DNA from: a virus
IMG/VR virus record: IMGVR_UViG_3300033571_020199
Location: 1-23,173 of that record
Length of the DNA: 23,173 bases
Strand: one strand, 5' to 3'
In this document: piece after piece, positions 1 through 7,313 of the stretch
Layout of the letters: the number at the start of each line of letters is the position of its first letter
How positions within the stretch are numbered: position 1 is the stretch's first letter
Position numbers and translations under genes: made by a program
Notes under the pieces: generated by a model
What the model was told of the DNA's origin: nothing
The model's database searches: none
What the model saw: only the letters and a program-made list of their open reading frames with translations

Positions 1-821
1 ACCGGTCTATTTGCTGCGTCCCCTTGCCAGACCCTCCCATCAGTTAAGGATGGTAGGTTTGCAATATCTATAGTTTGACGTGCTTCCGGCACGTTATTTA
101 AACCGCCCATTAATATTTCTCCTTGTGGTATAGTCGCACTTACTACTGCTCCAGTCCCTGCTCCACTTGTTTGCATCCAAGAGCCTGCCGGTAGATTTGA
201 GAGAAATTGTGAGCCGGGCATTAATGTTTGCAGTACACTGTTACCTTTTCCAAGAATAAAATTAGCGCTAAAAAACCTGAAATTAATTAAGGCAATATCT
301 CCTTCTACCACTAACAAGGCATTAGATTCTTCCGGTCTGTTAGAATCTGTGCCGTGCCAGATTTTACCTCCTGAAATAACAATTGGATTAGTTGGATCAA
401 GAGGATTAGGCACGTTAATGCTTGTAGTTCCTAAATTTGGTAGGTTATCAATGGTAATGGTTGGTTGAGGTTTTGCTAAATTATTACTATCACCTATCCA
501 TATGTTTTTATAAGCTAGGCTAGGAAGAGGTACTACTCCTTGAGTACTAATTATACCGTCCGTATTAAACAAAAAGCCATTATCTAAATTACTTAGAACT
601 TGGGCTTTAGGTAAATCATTATTAGGAAAACCGATAATAAAACTGGAGTTTGCTATATTATCTACGTAATGCCTGATATTTATAATATCAAGCTGCATGT
701 CTATTAACTTTGGCGACATGATAGAAAAGTTATCAGGTGCTCCTATTAAAATATAATTATTAGTAAGAGGAAGGCGTCCTGTTATAGGTGAGATAAAATT
801 ATATAAAACATCATTTCTCAT
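1..821 (-). CDS. phage tail fibre-like protein, 3' end beyond window
   Basis: An open frame runs without a stop from ATG at 819-821 to the window edge (273 residues visible, C-terminus missing). The start overlaps the stop of the patatin gene as ATGA, so the two are translationally coupled. Residues about 72-92 (PKAQVLSNLDNGFLFNTDG) resemble the conserved N-terminal part of phage fibre proteins. A W-G-N motif then recurs three times: IWIGDSNN at 107, IWHGTDSN at 154 and VWQGDAAN at 264. The first and third are preceded by LPSL, and a related LPNL lies at 127-130; that pattern looks like a repetitive fibre shaft. The likely role is host surface or receptor contact by the virion. No enzyme motif is visible. 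The fibre assignment is inferred from repeats and position, and the missing C-terminus would normally carry the receptor-binding tip. Confidence 0.7.
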   Translation of the reverse strand, partial: MRNDVLYNFISPITGRLPLTNNYILIGAPDNFSIMSPKLIDMQLDIINIRHYVDNIANSSFIIGFPNNDLPKAQVLSNLDNGFLFNTDGIISTQGVVPLPSLAYKNIWIGDSNNLAKPQPTITIDNLPNLGTTSINVPNPLDPTNPIVISGGKIWHGTDSNRPEESNALLVVEGDIALINFRFFSANFILGKGNSVLQTLMPGSQFLSNLPAGSWMQTSGAGTGAVVSATIPQGEILMGGLNNVPEARQTIDIANLPSLTDGRVWQGDAANRP

Positions 822-1852
822 ACCAATAAATGCCCTATAAAATTATTAATATTATTTAAGTTATTATTAAAATATGCAGTAGCCGAATCCTGCATATACT
901 CTATAAACTCCGGATCGGAATTATCCAAGGAACTATCCGGTTCCCTGCTTAAATCAATCGGATACTGCATTCTGCAATAATAAGAATTACCGACGGTATA
1001 ATTAGCTATGATTTGCTGCTCTATCGATACTCCTTCCGGTGGAACGCTCATAGAAACGTCCATCACCATTTTTATCGTATTAAGATTATCAACTGCTCCT
1101 CTAAGTATTAATCCATCCGCTGCAGGTTCACCTGGAATATAACCGATACTACCAAGTCCCGTCCCGATAGAGAGAACACAAAAACGATTAACGGTCGGTT
1201 TTATTGCCCTTTGTACCGATAAAGCCATTGCTGAGGCGTTATTTAAAAAAATTCCGCCGTCAACATAAGTACATCCATTAAATACGGCAGGCGGAAAATA
1301 AACGGGAGCAGCACTAGTTGCCAGCGCAACATTTGCCGATAATTCAGTTTGACCGGATAAATAAGGAACAATTGAACTTGAGACATTCGAAAAATAAACA
1401 GGTACATTGGTAGTTCCTGCTTCATTTGAACGCTGAAAAGCCGGCACTAATACATTTGTTTGATAACTACTAATAGTATCCGTGCCAAAATTGCTATTAA
1501 TCAAATTAGCTAAAGGGGTTTGTGAATATAAAGAACTATAGATACCGGTTAAATAACCGCTCCAGGTTCCATAACCCGCCTGCCCTCCTCCGGGAATCGG
1601 ATAAGTACAATTAAAAATACTAGAGGCATTATTTATTAACATATTCTTAATATAAGACGGTGTTAGTCCTTTAGCATATGCCAAGGCCTGAATCCCGCCT
1701 ATAGAAGTACCGGCGATAATATCAAAATATTTATATATCTGATTACCTGGTATGCCTGCTTGATTACAGAAAAGATCAAGTAAAGTAGAAGTTATTACCC
1801 CTCTAACCCCTCCTCCATCAAGAGATAATACTCTAATTGTATTTATATCCAT
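818..1852 (-). CDS. patatin-like phospholipase
   Basis: This is a patatin-family serine lipid acyl hydrolase (phospholipase A type) of 344 residues, full length for the family. The glycine-rich oxyanion loop DGGGVRG is at 12-18. The nucleophile elbow GTSIG is at 48-52 (Ser50), the conserved ATSAAPVYFPP segment at 178-188, and the dyad aspartate in DGG at 198-200. All catalytic elements are intact. No signal peptide is visible. A GGGAG-type ribosome site lies just before the ATG. It sits between phage structural genes and overlaps the downstream fibre gene by 4 nt, so it belongs to the late virion operon. Family knowledge gives the chemistry. Whether it acts on the bacterial envelope during lysis, on a eukaryotic host membrane, or is packaged in the virion cannot be read from the sequence. 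Confidence 0.93.
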   Translation of the reverse strand: MDINTIRVLSLDGGGVRGVITSTLLDLFCNQAGIPGNQIYKYFDIIAGTSIGGIQALAYAKGLTPSYIKNMLINNASSIFNCTYPIPGGGQAGYGTWSGYLTGIYSSLYSQTPLANLINSNFGTDTISSYQTNVLVPAFQRSNEAGTTNVPVYFSNVSSSIVPYLSGQTELSANVALATSAAPVYFPPAVFNGCTYVDGGIFLNNASAMALSVQRAIKPTVNRFCVLSIGTGLGSIGYIPGEPAADGLILRGAVDNLNTIKMVMDVSMSVPPEGVSIEQQIIANYTVGNSYYCRMQYPIDLSREPDSSLDNSDPEFIEYMQDSATAYFNNNLNNINNFIGHLLV

Positions 1853-1922
1853 GATTATCTCCCTAAAAACATAGGTAGTGTTGATAAAAATAATTCAAGT
1901 AAAACGAGTTAAAATATCCCTT

Positions 1923-2150
1923 TTATTCCTCATCCATATTTAAAGTAAAAGGTCTAGGATTCGGCACTGGTTTTGGATCATCTTTTGCAATTGGAGCTCT
2001 AAATTGTTCCTGTGGTTTATCAAGATATTCTTTTGCAACCCATAACCCAGTCCATATTTTCTGATCACCAGCCCATTCAAGTTGTTTATATAATTTCTCG
2101 TGCATCTCTCCGCTACGATCACACTGATATATACGTTTCTCAAGTCTCAT
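1923..2150 (-). CDS. small conserved phage protein with CDRSG motif
   Basis: This 75-residue protein has a recognisable pattern of a small phage family seen near tail genes: a CDRSG segment at residues 9-13, an aromatic W-x-G-L-W-V block in the middle, a P-Q-x-x-F-R stretch, and a C-terminal D-P-x-P-x-P-x-P-R-P run. Function is unknown. Only one cysteine is present, so a zinc site within one chain is unlikely. AGGAAA upstream of the ATG is a fair ribosome site. It lies 15 nt after the adaptor gene and about 70 nt before the patatin gene, in the same operon. The resemblance is from memory of the motif order, not from a search. Confidence 0.72.
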   Translation of the reverse strand: MRLEKRIYQCDRSGEMHEKLYKQLEWAGDQKIWTGLWVAKEYLDKPQEQFRAPIAKDDPKPVPNPRPFTLNMDEE

Positions 2151-2165
2151 AATGATTTCCTATGT

Positions 2166-3266
2166 TCAATCACCATCCGTATAAAAAGTTGATACATCGT
2201 AATCTATTTTCAAATCAACATTTTCACTATCCCGTCTTGTTGCAATATCAAACGTTTCCTCATATTGAGCTTTAAGGCTATCAGCCATCTCTGGTTTGTA
2301 TTTCACAGCGAGCATCCAAGTAAGACCGGCAGCTAGAGCAGGATACATTTTGGCAGGAACTGAAGTAGTATTGAAAAAAGTACCTGCATCGTACATGGTT
2401 TGTATGAAGGAATACTGCAGAACTTGATAACTACTACTTGGGGTTAGCCAAATATTTAATTTAGGAGTCAAAGATTTATCAAAATAATAAACTGAAGGTT
2501 TTCCTTGCTGAAACTTCTGAGGAATAGACAAATACGATTCCCGACTTACAGGACTCATTTTTAAATCAGTTATATTATTAGTAAAATATAACTTTTGAAT
2601 ACTTAGAGTTGCTCCTCCAGTTTCTCTAACCCTATAATATCTAGCTGAAACTGGCATTAATATATCAAACCAAACTACAACATCAGTTTTAAACGTTTGA
2701 GTAGGAATAGTTAGTAAATTTGTCCATGTAACAGTATCATTTGAACTTTCAAATACTAATGTGTATAAAGTTTCAGTGTTAGAACTTATACCTATGAAAT
2801 TTATTTGTTGTGTAACATTTGTTAGTTGTCCATTAACTTGCCCATAATCATACGATATATTTCCATTTACAACATCTTGTTGACAACCGGCGTTTAACGT
2901 ATCTGTAAAAGGTAATGTTGGATCACCTCCACCTAAACCATCATAGTTATCATCATTAGATTGCGGTGTTCCATTTAATGGACGTGTAAATTGGCGTAGT
3001 AATACTTCAAGTACATCTGTAATACTTGTATCTAAAGTATAACTGCCCTGCCCCGTATTTAATGACAAATATAATTTATGTACTGTCCATAAATTAATAT
3101 TTTTATTAATCCAATCTAAAAGTAAAAAATTAAGACTTCTTTGTGCAGATTGCATTTGAACGGGTACTAATTGATCACCGGCGAAGCCAATTCGCTCAAA
3201 ACAATCAAGAATCAGATCATCATTCGCAAGCGACTGAAAATTATAAGTACCCGAAACTTTAGCCAT
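2166..3266 (-). CDS. P22 gp4-like head-tail adaptor with inserted discoidin-like domain
   Basis: The N-terminal ~90 residues match the helical part of P22 gp4-type DNA-stabilisation/adaptor proteins: NDDLILDCFERIGF near 15-28, a helix with SLNFLLLDWINKNINLW at 44-60, then a Y-x-L-x-T-S-I-T-D-V-L strand. The family core resumes at about 235 with SRESYLSIPQKFQQGKPSVYYFD (241-263) and LNIWLTPS. Between them, residues about 120-235 form an extra domain with the look of an F5/8 type C (discoidin) fold: YTLVFESSNDTVTWTNL at 168-184 and SARYYRVRETGG at 208-218. The adaptor would bind the portal ring and close the packaged head. The insertion may bind glycans or another virion protein. Its start overlaps the stop of the upstream 62-aa gene by one base (TAATG). 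Adaptor call is strong; discoidin fold is inferred. Confidence 0.8.
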   Translation of the reverse strand: MAKVSGTYNFQSLANDDLILDCFERIGFAGDQLVPVQMQSAQRSLNFLLLDWINKNINLWTVHKLYLSLNTGQGSYTLDTSITDVLEVLLRQFTRPLNGTPQSNDDNYDGLGGGDPTLPFTDTLNAGCQQDVVNGNISYDYGQVNGQLTNVTQQINFIGISSNTETLYTLVFESSNDTVTWTNLLTIPTQTFKTDVVVWFDILMPVSARYYRVRETGGATLSIQKLYFTNNITDLKMSPVSRESYLSIPQKFQQGKPSVYYFDKSLTPKLNIWLTPSSSYQVLQYSFIQTMYDAGTFFNTTSVPAKMYPALAAGLTWMLAVKYKPEMADSLKAQYEETFDIATRRDSENVDLKIDYDVSTFYTDGD

Positions 3267-3454
3267 TATTTGCCTCTAGTTCTAAAACTCCTTAAAGTTT
3301 TGTCCAAGCTTGCTTCTTTTCTTATTTTCATGTTTTTAGAATGAAGAGCTTTATCAAGTTTCTTCTCAGGTATCTTTTTATCACTAGCTACACCTAGAGC
3401 TTTATGTAACGCACCTTTATTCTTAGTCGCTTTTTCTATCCAATTCTTATCCAT
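3266..3454 (-). CDS. small basic phage protein (WIxKA-GALHKALG type)
   Basis: This is a 62-residue, strongly basic protein. It has the layout of a small family common near phage capsid genes: WIEKATKNKGALHKALGV at 5-22, then KKIPEKKLDKALHS, then KIRKEASLDKTLRSFR. It is probably helical and nucleic-acid-binding or virion-associated, but the biochemical role is unknown. It lies two bases after the 246-aa gene and overlaps the adaptor gene start by one base, so expression is coupled within the virion operon. Resemblance is recognised from the pattern only. Confidence 0.75.
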   Translation of the reverse strand: MDKNWIEKATKNKGALHKALGVASDKKIPEKKLDKALHSKNMKIRKEASLDKTLRSFRTRGK

Positions 3455-3456
3455 AA

Positions 3457-4197
3457 TTAACCCTGCGAAATTTCAATATAAACGGGAGTGGTATTTATCC
3501 CAGCTGCTAGATAAACAATTACGGCAGCATAATGGTAAGTAGTTTGGACAATAAGACCATTTTGTAATTGCACTTGGGTAATAGCTGCCAATGCTGCCCC
3601 TGTAACCGGTAATGAAAAATAATTACTAGGTCTGTTTGCGTAAGTAAGATTAGATGCCTGCAGCGATACCGGAGCAATATTGGAAACTCCGTATATTATA
3701 GCATTCCCTGCTGCCCACTGGCCTGCTGCCGTAAGAGAATTTAATAATACACTATAAGTATAATTAGGATGGGTAAGTCCGGCTTTGCTATTACCGTCAG
3801 GTAGTACCACGGCAATATTATAATTTGATCCTATGGTAAAAGCATTTGCTACACCTCCACCGGTAGCACTGATGCTAATAATAGTGTGAAACAAATTATT
3901 AGTATAAACAGTGTTATTATTAGGTCCTGCTAAACTTTCTTGAATAATTAATCCATTATAAGTACCCACTATTGTAAAAGTAGATGCACTTACGTTTAAT
4001 CCGCTAGTAAAACTTAAACCTGAAGCATAGCCATTACTAATAAACGAGACTTGCCCGTTGATTCCTACAAGTGATCCGTTTAAAGTCAAATTAATCGAAT
4101 TGCCCGGCGTAGGCGGGATTAAACCGTTATACGTACCGATATTAGCAGTGCTGCTTGCTACTGTCGGAATATTTACTGCTTGTCTAAAAATACTCAT
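3457..4197 (-). CDS. hypothetical virion protein, Gly/Ala/Asn-rich
   Basis: I do not recognise the family of this 246-residue protein. It is rich in G, A, S, N and T, with alternating hydrophobic residues typical of beta-structured phage virion proteins. It lacks charged clusters, membrane segments and a signal peptide. An eight-residue motif occurs twice, IGTYNGLI at 20-27 and VGTYNGLI at 77-84, suggesting an internal repeat of about 57 residues. It follows the 37-aa gene immediately (its ATG directly abuts that gene's stop) and precedes the small basic protein by 2 nt. Position between capsid and adaptor genes suggests a head decoration or neck component; this is inference. Confidence 0.7.
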   Translation of the reverse strand: MSIFRQAVNIPTVASSTANIGTYNGLIPPTPGNSINLTLNGSLVGINGQVSFISNGYASGLSFTSGLNVSASTFTIVGTYNGLIIQESLAGPNNNTVYTNNLFHTIISISATGGGVANAFTIGSNYNIAVVLPDGNSKAGLTHPNYTYSVLLNSLTAAGQWAAGNAIIYGVSNIAPVSLQASNLTYANRPSNYFSLPVTGAALAAITQVQLQNGLIVQTTYHYAAVIVYLAAGINTTPVYIEISQG

Positions 4198-4311
4198 TTA
4201 TTTCTTTTTATTATCAGATTTTTTTATTTCCTTAGAACTATCCTTCTTAACGCCCTTTTTAGGAGCGTTTTTTAGAAGAATGTTAGCTAAGCCTCTACTG
4301 TGAACTGCCAT
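4198..4311 (-). CDS. 37-aa lysine-rich small protein
   Basis: A short frame fills the gap between the major capsid gene and the 246-aa gene exactly: ATG at 4309-4311, TAA at 4198-4200, next ATG at 4195-4197. An AGGTAAG ribosome site lies 3 nt upstream of the start codon. The peptide begins MAVHSRGLANILLKNAPKKG and ends in a tail made mostly of Lys, Ser and Asp. Tight packing, a ribosome site and the operon context support a real gene. Function is unknown; a basic peptide placed beside the capsid gene could be a minor head or DNA-associated protein. Confidence 0.55.
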   Translation of the reverse strand: MAVHSRGLANILLKNAPKKGVKKDSSKEIKKSDNKKK

Positions 4312-4328
4312 AACTTACCTTTTATTAA

Positions 4329-5243
4329 CTATTGACCGATTTGGAATACACCACGCCAGTTAGATACGCCGAAACAATATCTTTCTTGCGCTGCAAACCA
4401 TATGCTCCTGGTAGTATTATCCATCCAAGACCAATCCTTGATTTTTTCACGTTCATAGTGAATAAGTCCTCTTTCTGCATCAGTAATAATGTACGATGCC
4501 GTCGGAGAAGTAATAAAAGGATTGATAATATAACCTTGCGGGAAAACGCTATCATGATTTATCATGTTAAGATCGTTAACACCGGCATAAGCATTGTTGT
4601 TAGCACTACCGACAGAGGTTCTAAATTGGCTGCCAATTAGAATACCTGCTACCATCCAATTGCTAGAACCGGTTACCAATTTCTTTGATTTAACCTGCGC
4701 ATAAGTACCGCTTATTTGCTTGAGCTGAGAAATCGCAGTTACGGCATTTTGAATACCGATTTCACTTAAAGCAACGTTAGTCGTATTACTGGAAGTAGCA
4801 CCCCCATCTATTGGATGAGCAGAAAACAAAGGATAGCCGTCTGCAGTAGTAATAACATTACCGAGATTTAAAATATTAGCAGCAATCTGATTTTTTGTTT
4901 CCCTAAGAGCTTGAGCAAGTGCCTTAGCCTGTTTTGGAAACAGATTTTTATACAGGTTATCATTCATAGCCTCATCGGTTATACTAAACGAAGTACCGTA
5001 AGTTTTATGCTTATACATCGTTTGGTATTTAACTGTCATTGTATCTTGAGCTATGGATGACCCTTCAAGTTTTTCAACGGCAGGAGCGAGCGCTCTGATT
5101 TCGTCTTCAAATTCAAAGGCACGCTCAGAAGGATAAGTTTCAAACATTTCCTTCCATAAATCAGGATAATCTTCATATAAACCTATAACCGCCTTTAATC
5201 CGGGGCGGAGTAGATTATAAATCGATTGAGTATTAATAGCCAT
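4329..5243 (-). CDS. phage major capsid protein, Mu gpT-like (HK97 fold)
   Basis: This 304-residue protein has the sequence features of the Mu gpT / HK97-type major head subunit: an acidic N-terminal helix region, YKHKTYGTSFSITDEAMNDN at 77-96 (the segment where family members read G-x-x-x-x-I-T-x-E), a long helix ending in AANILN, and the hallmark DGYPLFSAHP at 135-144. The C-terminal W-x-x-x-x-x-R-x-x-x-G-x-x-x-W-R-G-V ending is also typical. It would form the capsid shell. Mu-type gpT is often larger or has a separate scaffold; a scaffold candidate lies at 8899-9840. A GAGGT ribosome site precedes the ATG. It is about 21 nt downstream of the 373-aa head protein in the same operon. Confidence 0.88.
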   Translation of the reverse strand: MAINTQSIYNLLRPGLKAVIGLYEDYPDLWKEMFETYPSERAFEFEDEIRALAPAVEKLEGSSIAQDTMTVKYQTMYKHKTYGTSFSITDEAMNDNLYKNLFPKQAKALAQALRETKNQIAANILNLGNVITTADGYPLFSAHPIDGGATSSNTTNVALSEIGIQNAVTAISQLKQISGTYAQVKSKKLVTGSSNWMVAGILIGSQFRTSVGSANNNAYAGVNDLNMINHDSVFPQGYIINPFITSPTASYIITDAERGLIHYEREKIKDWSWMDNTTRSIWFAAQERYCFGVSNWRGVFQIGQ

Positions 5244-5264
5244 TTTATATTACCTCATTATATT

Positions 5265-6386
5265 TTAGGCAGTAACAGTCACAGGCATTAATCCTGGAAG
5301 TTTTGCGTGATTATTAATAGTTACAAGTACGTTTAAGAACGGAGTATTGTAATAAGTGCCGGCTCTAGCATTACCCGGTTGACCGTAAGTGCCCGGTACA
5401 TTCTTAGCATTTGGCGTAAAACCAAGTACTTTAAGAGTAGCACCGAATCCTGTTCCTAAAGTAGAACTCGCATAAGTGTTCTGCGTATAGTTAGCCGGAG
5501 CAGCCACGTTTAATGCTACATAAGGATTTCTATTATATTCGTTCGCACCGCTTATGTCCGCAGCAGTAGTTGCGGCATTAGCACGGGCAATGACGGCTAA
5601 AGACGGACAAGCATAAAAAGTAGATACTCCCCACGGATTACCGTTTGCTGTGCCGTAGTTAGCAATAAGTGGATTATTAGCATAACCTGCCACAGCTCCG
5701 TTTAATGTAATAGTAGCCATTGATGAAGCACTGTTATTAGTCGCGCCTATAGCACTTCCGGTTATTAATTCAATACCGCTACCGATAACGGCGCTGTTTC
5801 CTATGGTCGGAGCATTACTTGCATTTCCCGTATCAGGCCAAGTACCATCTTGCACTTGCAAACACGGTAATAAAGCAAATGTAGTGTTTGCCGCCGTTAA
5901 AGCTCCGCTGTAGCAACTAAGTTGTATATCCCAGATAACAAAAGGATCATCAATGATTGTAGCTGTTGGATAAGTTCCGGCTTTTACTTGTGTTCCTGCT
6001 ACCCAGTATTCTTGTTCAATATAAGTACCGTCAGGAGCGTAATAAGCACATCCCTGAAACACCCCAAGAATAGCCGGTTTTGGAGTAGCTACGGCAGCTG
6101 CGCCGGGAGCCGCAGAGTTATGCGTAATAGTTGTTACGTTAAGAGGAGTACCGGCCGCCCATGCTGCTGCAAAAACCGGAGTAGGATTATATAACATAAT
6201 CTCGGCAGCAGATTGAGCGTAACTATATGTGCCACTTGAGGGAGCATATACAACCGGGTCTCCTTTATTTAAACTATAACTATTAGCATTTATTTTATAA
6301 TTACTATTTGTTTTTATATTATCAACACCGCTGATTAAATGACCGTAAGGTACTAAACCAAAAGGTGAATTTACGCCATAAGCCAT
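5265..6386 (-). CDS. phage head structural/decoration protein
   Basis: The 373-residue protein starts MAYGVNSPFGLVPYGHL, then YKINANSYSLNKGDPVVYAPSSGT, matching a phage structural protein pattern (F-G-L-x-P near the start, then Y-x-I-x-x-x-x-x-x-x-x-x-G-D-x-V). In the middle it has LGVFQGCAYYAPDGTYIEQ followed by YWVAGT and DDPFVIWDIQ, the other landmarks I associate with this family. It is rich in A, G, N, T and Y and has no catalytic motif. It stands directly before the capsid gene and is the first gene after the late promoter and leader described at 6387-6604. The likely role is an abundant head surface or decoration protein. AGGT just upstream of the ATG is the ribosome site. Confidence 0.75.
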   Translation of the reverse strand: MAYGVNSPFGLVPYGHLISGVDNIKTNSNYKINANSYSLNKGDPVVYAPSSGTYSYAQSAAEIMLYNPTPVFAAAWAAGTPLNVTTITHNSAAPGAAAVATPKPAILGVFQGCAYYAPDGTYIEQEYWVAGTQVKAGTYPTATIIDDPFVIWDIQLSCYSGALTAANTTFALLPCLQVQDGTWPDTGNASNAPTIGNSAVIGSGIELITGSAIGATNNSASSMATITLNGAVAGYANNPLIANYGTANGNPWGVSTFYACPSLAVIARANAATTAADISGANEYNRNPYVALNVAAPANYTQNTYASSTLGTGFGATLKVLGFTPNAKNVPGTYGQPGNARAGTYYNTPFLNVLVTINNHAKLPGLMPVTVTA

Positions 6387-6569
6387 ATATTTACCTAAAA
6401 ATATTTATTATTAAAAATAGTATTTGAAATTTTTAATCTATTAGAAGGCTAGATGAACCCATGAAGCTTAAAGCTTCCCGACTTTAATAGCGGAAAAAAA
6501 CCTAGTTTTTTGCAGAGATAAAACTACAAACTCAAAGACGCCCTTATAGTTGTGGCAAACTTTTGCTTT
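6387..6569 (-). other. ~180-nt untranslated leader with two short hairpins
   Basis: This is the non-coding stretch between the 373-aa head protein and the predicted promoter at 6576-6604. On either strand I see no credible open frame. Two short inverted repeats are present: GAAGCTT-A-AAGCTTC at 6463-6477, and AAAAAAC with GTTTTTT around a 3-nt loop at 6495-6511. The second resembles a weak A/T-stem attenuator. No known riboswitch pattern is recognised. Leader function (mRNA stability or attenuation of the capsid message) is inference. Confidence 0.4.
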
Positions 6570-6575
6570 AAGTTA

Positions 6576-6604
6576 ATTTTAATAAATTAAAATTAAAATA
6601 TCAA
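6576..6604 (-). promoter_or_regulatory. sigma70-type promoter for the capsid operon
   Basis: On the minus strand TTGATA (6599-6604) and TAAAAT (6576-6581) are separated by exactly 17 bases. This gives 5 of 6 matches to the -35 consensus and 4-5 of 6 to the -10. It points at the capsid block and would start RNA near 6569. The toxin-antitoxin genes on the opposite strand would otherwise cut these genes off from upstream late transcription, so a promoter here makes sense. AT-rich sequence raises the chance of random matches. Confidence 0.5.
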
Positions 6605-6627
6605 GACGGTATCGGTTATATTTTATG

Positions 6628-6666
6628 TTGAATTAAATTTAAACTTAGTCTAAACTGAACTAACTT
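6628..6666 (+). promoter_or_regulatory. toxin-antitoxin promoter with overlapping inverted repeat (candidate operator)
   Basis: TTGAAT (6628-6633) and TAAACT (6651-6656) with a 17-base spacer point toward the antitoxin gene 26 nt downstream. An imperfect inverted repeat, AACTTAGT (6642-6649) and ACTAACTT (6659-6666; 7 of 8 positions pair), brackets the -10 box with a 9-base spacing. Phd/YefM antitoxins normally bind palindromes over their own promoter, so this is a natural operator candidate. The promoter match is modest. Confidence 0.4.
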
Positions 6667-6681
6667 AAATTAATTACTAAA

Positions 6682-6918
6682 ATGCAAGTTTCAACAATAC
6701 ATAAGGCTAAAACTCATTTATCCAATTTAATAAAAAAAGTGGAAGACGGGGAAGATGTTATCATTTGTAAAGCAGGAAAACCTATTGTTAGATTGATTAA
6801 ATATCAAAAATTATTATCACCCCGCAGACCCGGTATTTGCAAAGGTAAAGTTAAAATGTCCGAAGATTTTGACGAATTATCTCCTGAATTATTATCTAAA
6901 TTTTATGATAAAATATAA
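6682..6918 (+). CDS. Phd/YefM-family antitoxin
   Basis: This 78-residue protein is a typical Phd/YefM antitoxin: MQVSTIHKAKTHLSNLIKKV is the N-terminal DNA-binding/dimer region, and EDGEDVIICKAGKPIVRLIKY (about 22-42) is the hallmark strand-turn-strand. An acidic C-terminal tail (SEDFDELSPELLSKFYDKI) would wrap the toxin. It neutralises the PIN toxin encoded next and probably represses its own promoter. Its stop overlaps the toxin start (TAATG). No clear ribosome site precedes the ATG. The cassette is on the opposite strand to the surrounding phage genes and is visibly more AT-rich, so it looks like a later insertion. Confidence 0.92.
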   Translation: MQVSTIHKAKTHLSNLIKKVEDGEDVIICKAGKPIVRLIKYQKLLSPRRPGICKGKVKMSEDFDELSPELLSKFYDKI

Positions 6919-7295
6919 TGAGTTATTTATTAGATACCCATACATTTATTTGGTGGATAGAGGATAATTTAAATTTATCTTATCAATCTAAACAAATTAT
7001 CAGTAATCCTAACAATCTTATTTTTATTAGTTCTGTTAATACGTGGGAGATTACTATTAAAAAATCTTTGGGTAAACTTAATGTTCCAAGTAACTTAGAA
7101 GAAATCATATTACAATGTGGTTTTGACGTATTACCTATAGCAATTAAACATACGCTTTTTATCGAAAATTTAGATAAACATCATGACGACCCTTTTGATA
7201 GACTTCTTATATCTCAAGCTATAATTGAAAATTTAACCATAATTACTAGAGATGAGAAAATTATTAAATATAAAGTTCCTTATATTTTAGCTTAA
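6918..7295 (+). CDS. PIN-domain ribonuclease toxin (VapC-like)
   Basis: This is a 125-residue PIN-domain endoribonuclease of the type II toxin class that cleaves RNA with Mg2+ held by acidic residues. The expected residues are present: Asp6 in LLDTH, Glu44 in NTWEI, Asp94 in the DPFDRLL motif (91-97), and Asp112 in TRDEKI. The IKKSLGKL segment after Glu44 and the HHDDPFDR motif are typical of toxins paired with Phd-type antitoxins. Start ATG overlaps the antitoxin stop by one base. The gene ends 11 nt from the end of the convergent fibre-like gene. It appears intact and so should need its antitoxin; the pair probably stabilises the prophage, which is inference. Confidence 0.92.
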   Translation: MSYLLDTHTFIWWIEDNLNLSYQSKQIISNPNNLIFISSVNTWEITIKKSLGKLNVPSNLEEIILQCGFDVLPIAIKHTLFIENLDKHHDDPFDRLLISQAIIENLTIITRDEKIIKYKVPYILA

Positions 7296-7313
7296 GTTAA
7301 TAGAAATTAACTT
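7294..7313. terminator. AT-rich hairpin between convergent genes
   Basis: A perfect 8-bp inverted repeat, AAGTTAAT and ATTAACTT around AGAA, spans the stop codons of the toxin gene (plus strand) and the fibre-like gene (minus strand). Its place between convergent genes suggests a bidirectional transcription end. The stem has only two G-C pairs and neither side has a strong T run, so it is at best a weak terminator. Confidence 0.35.
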
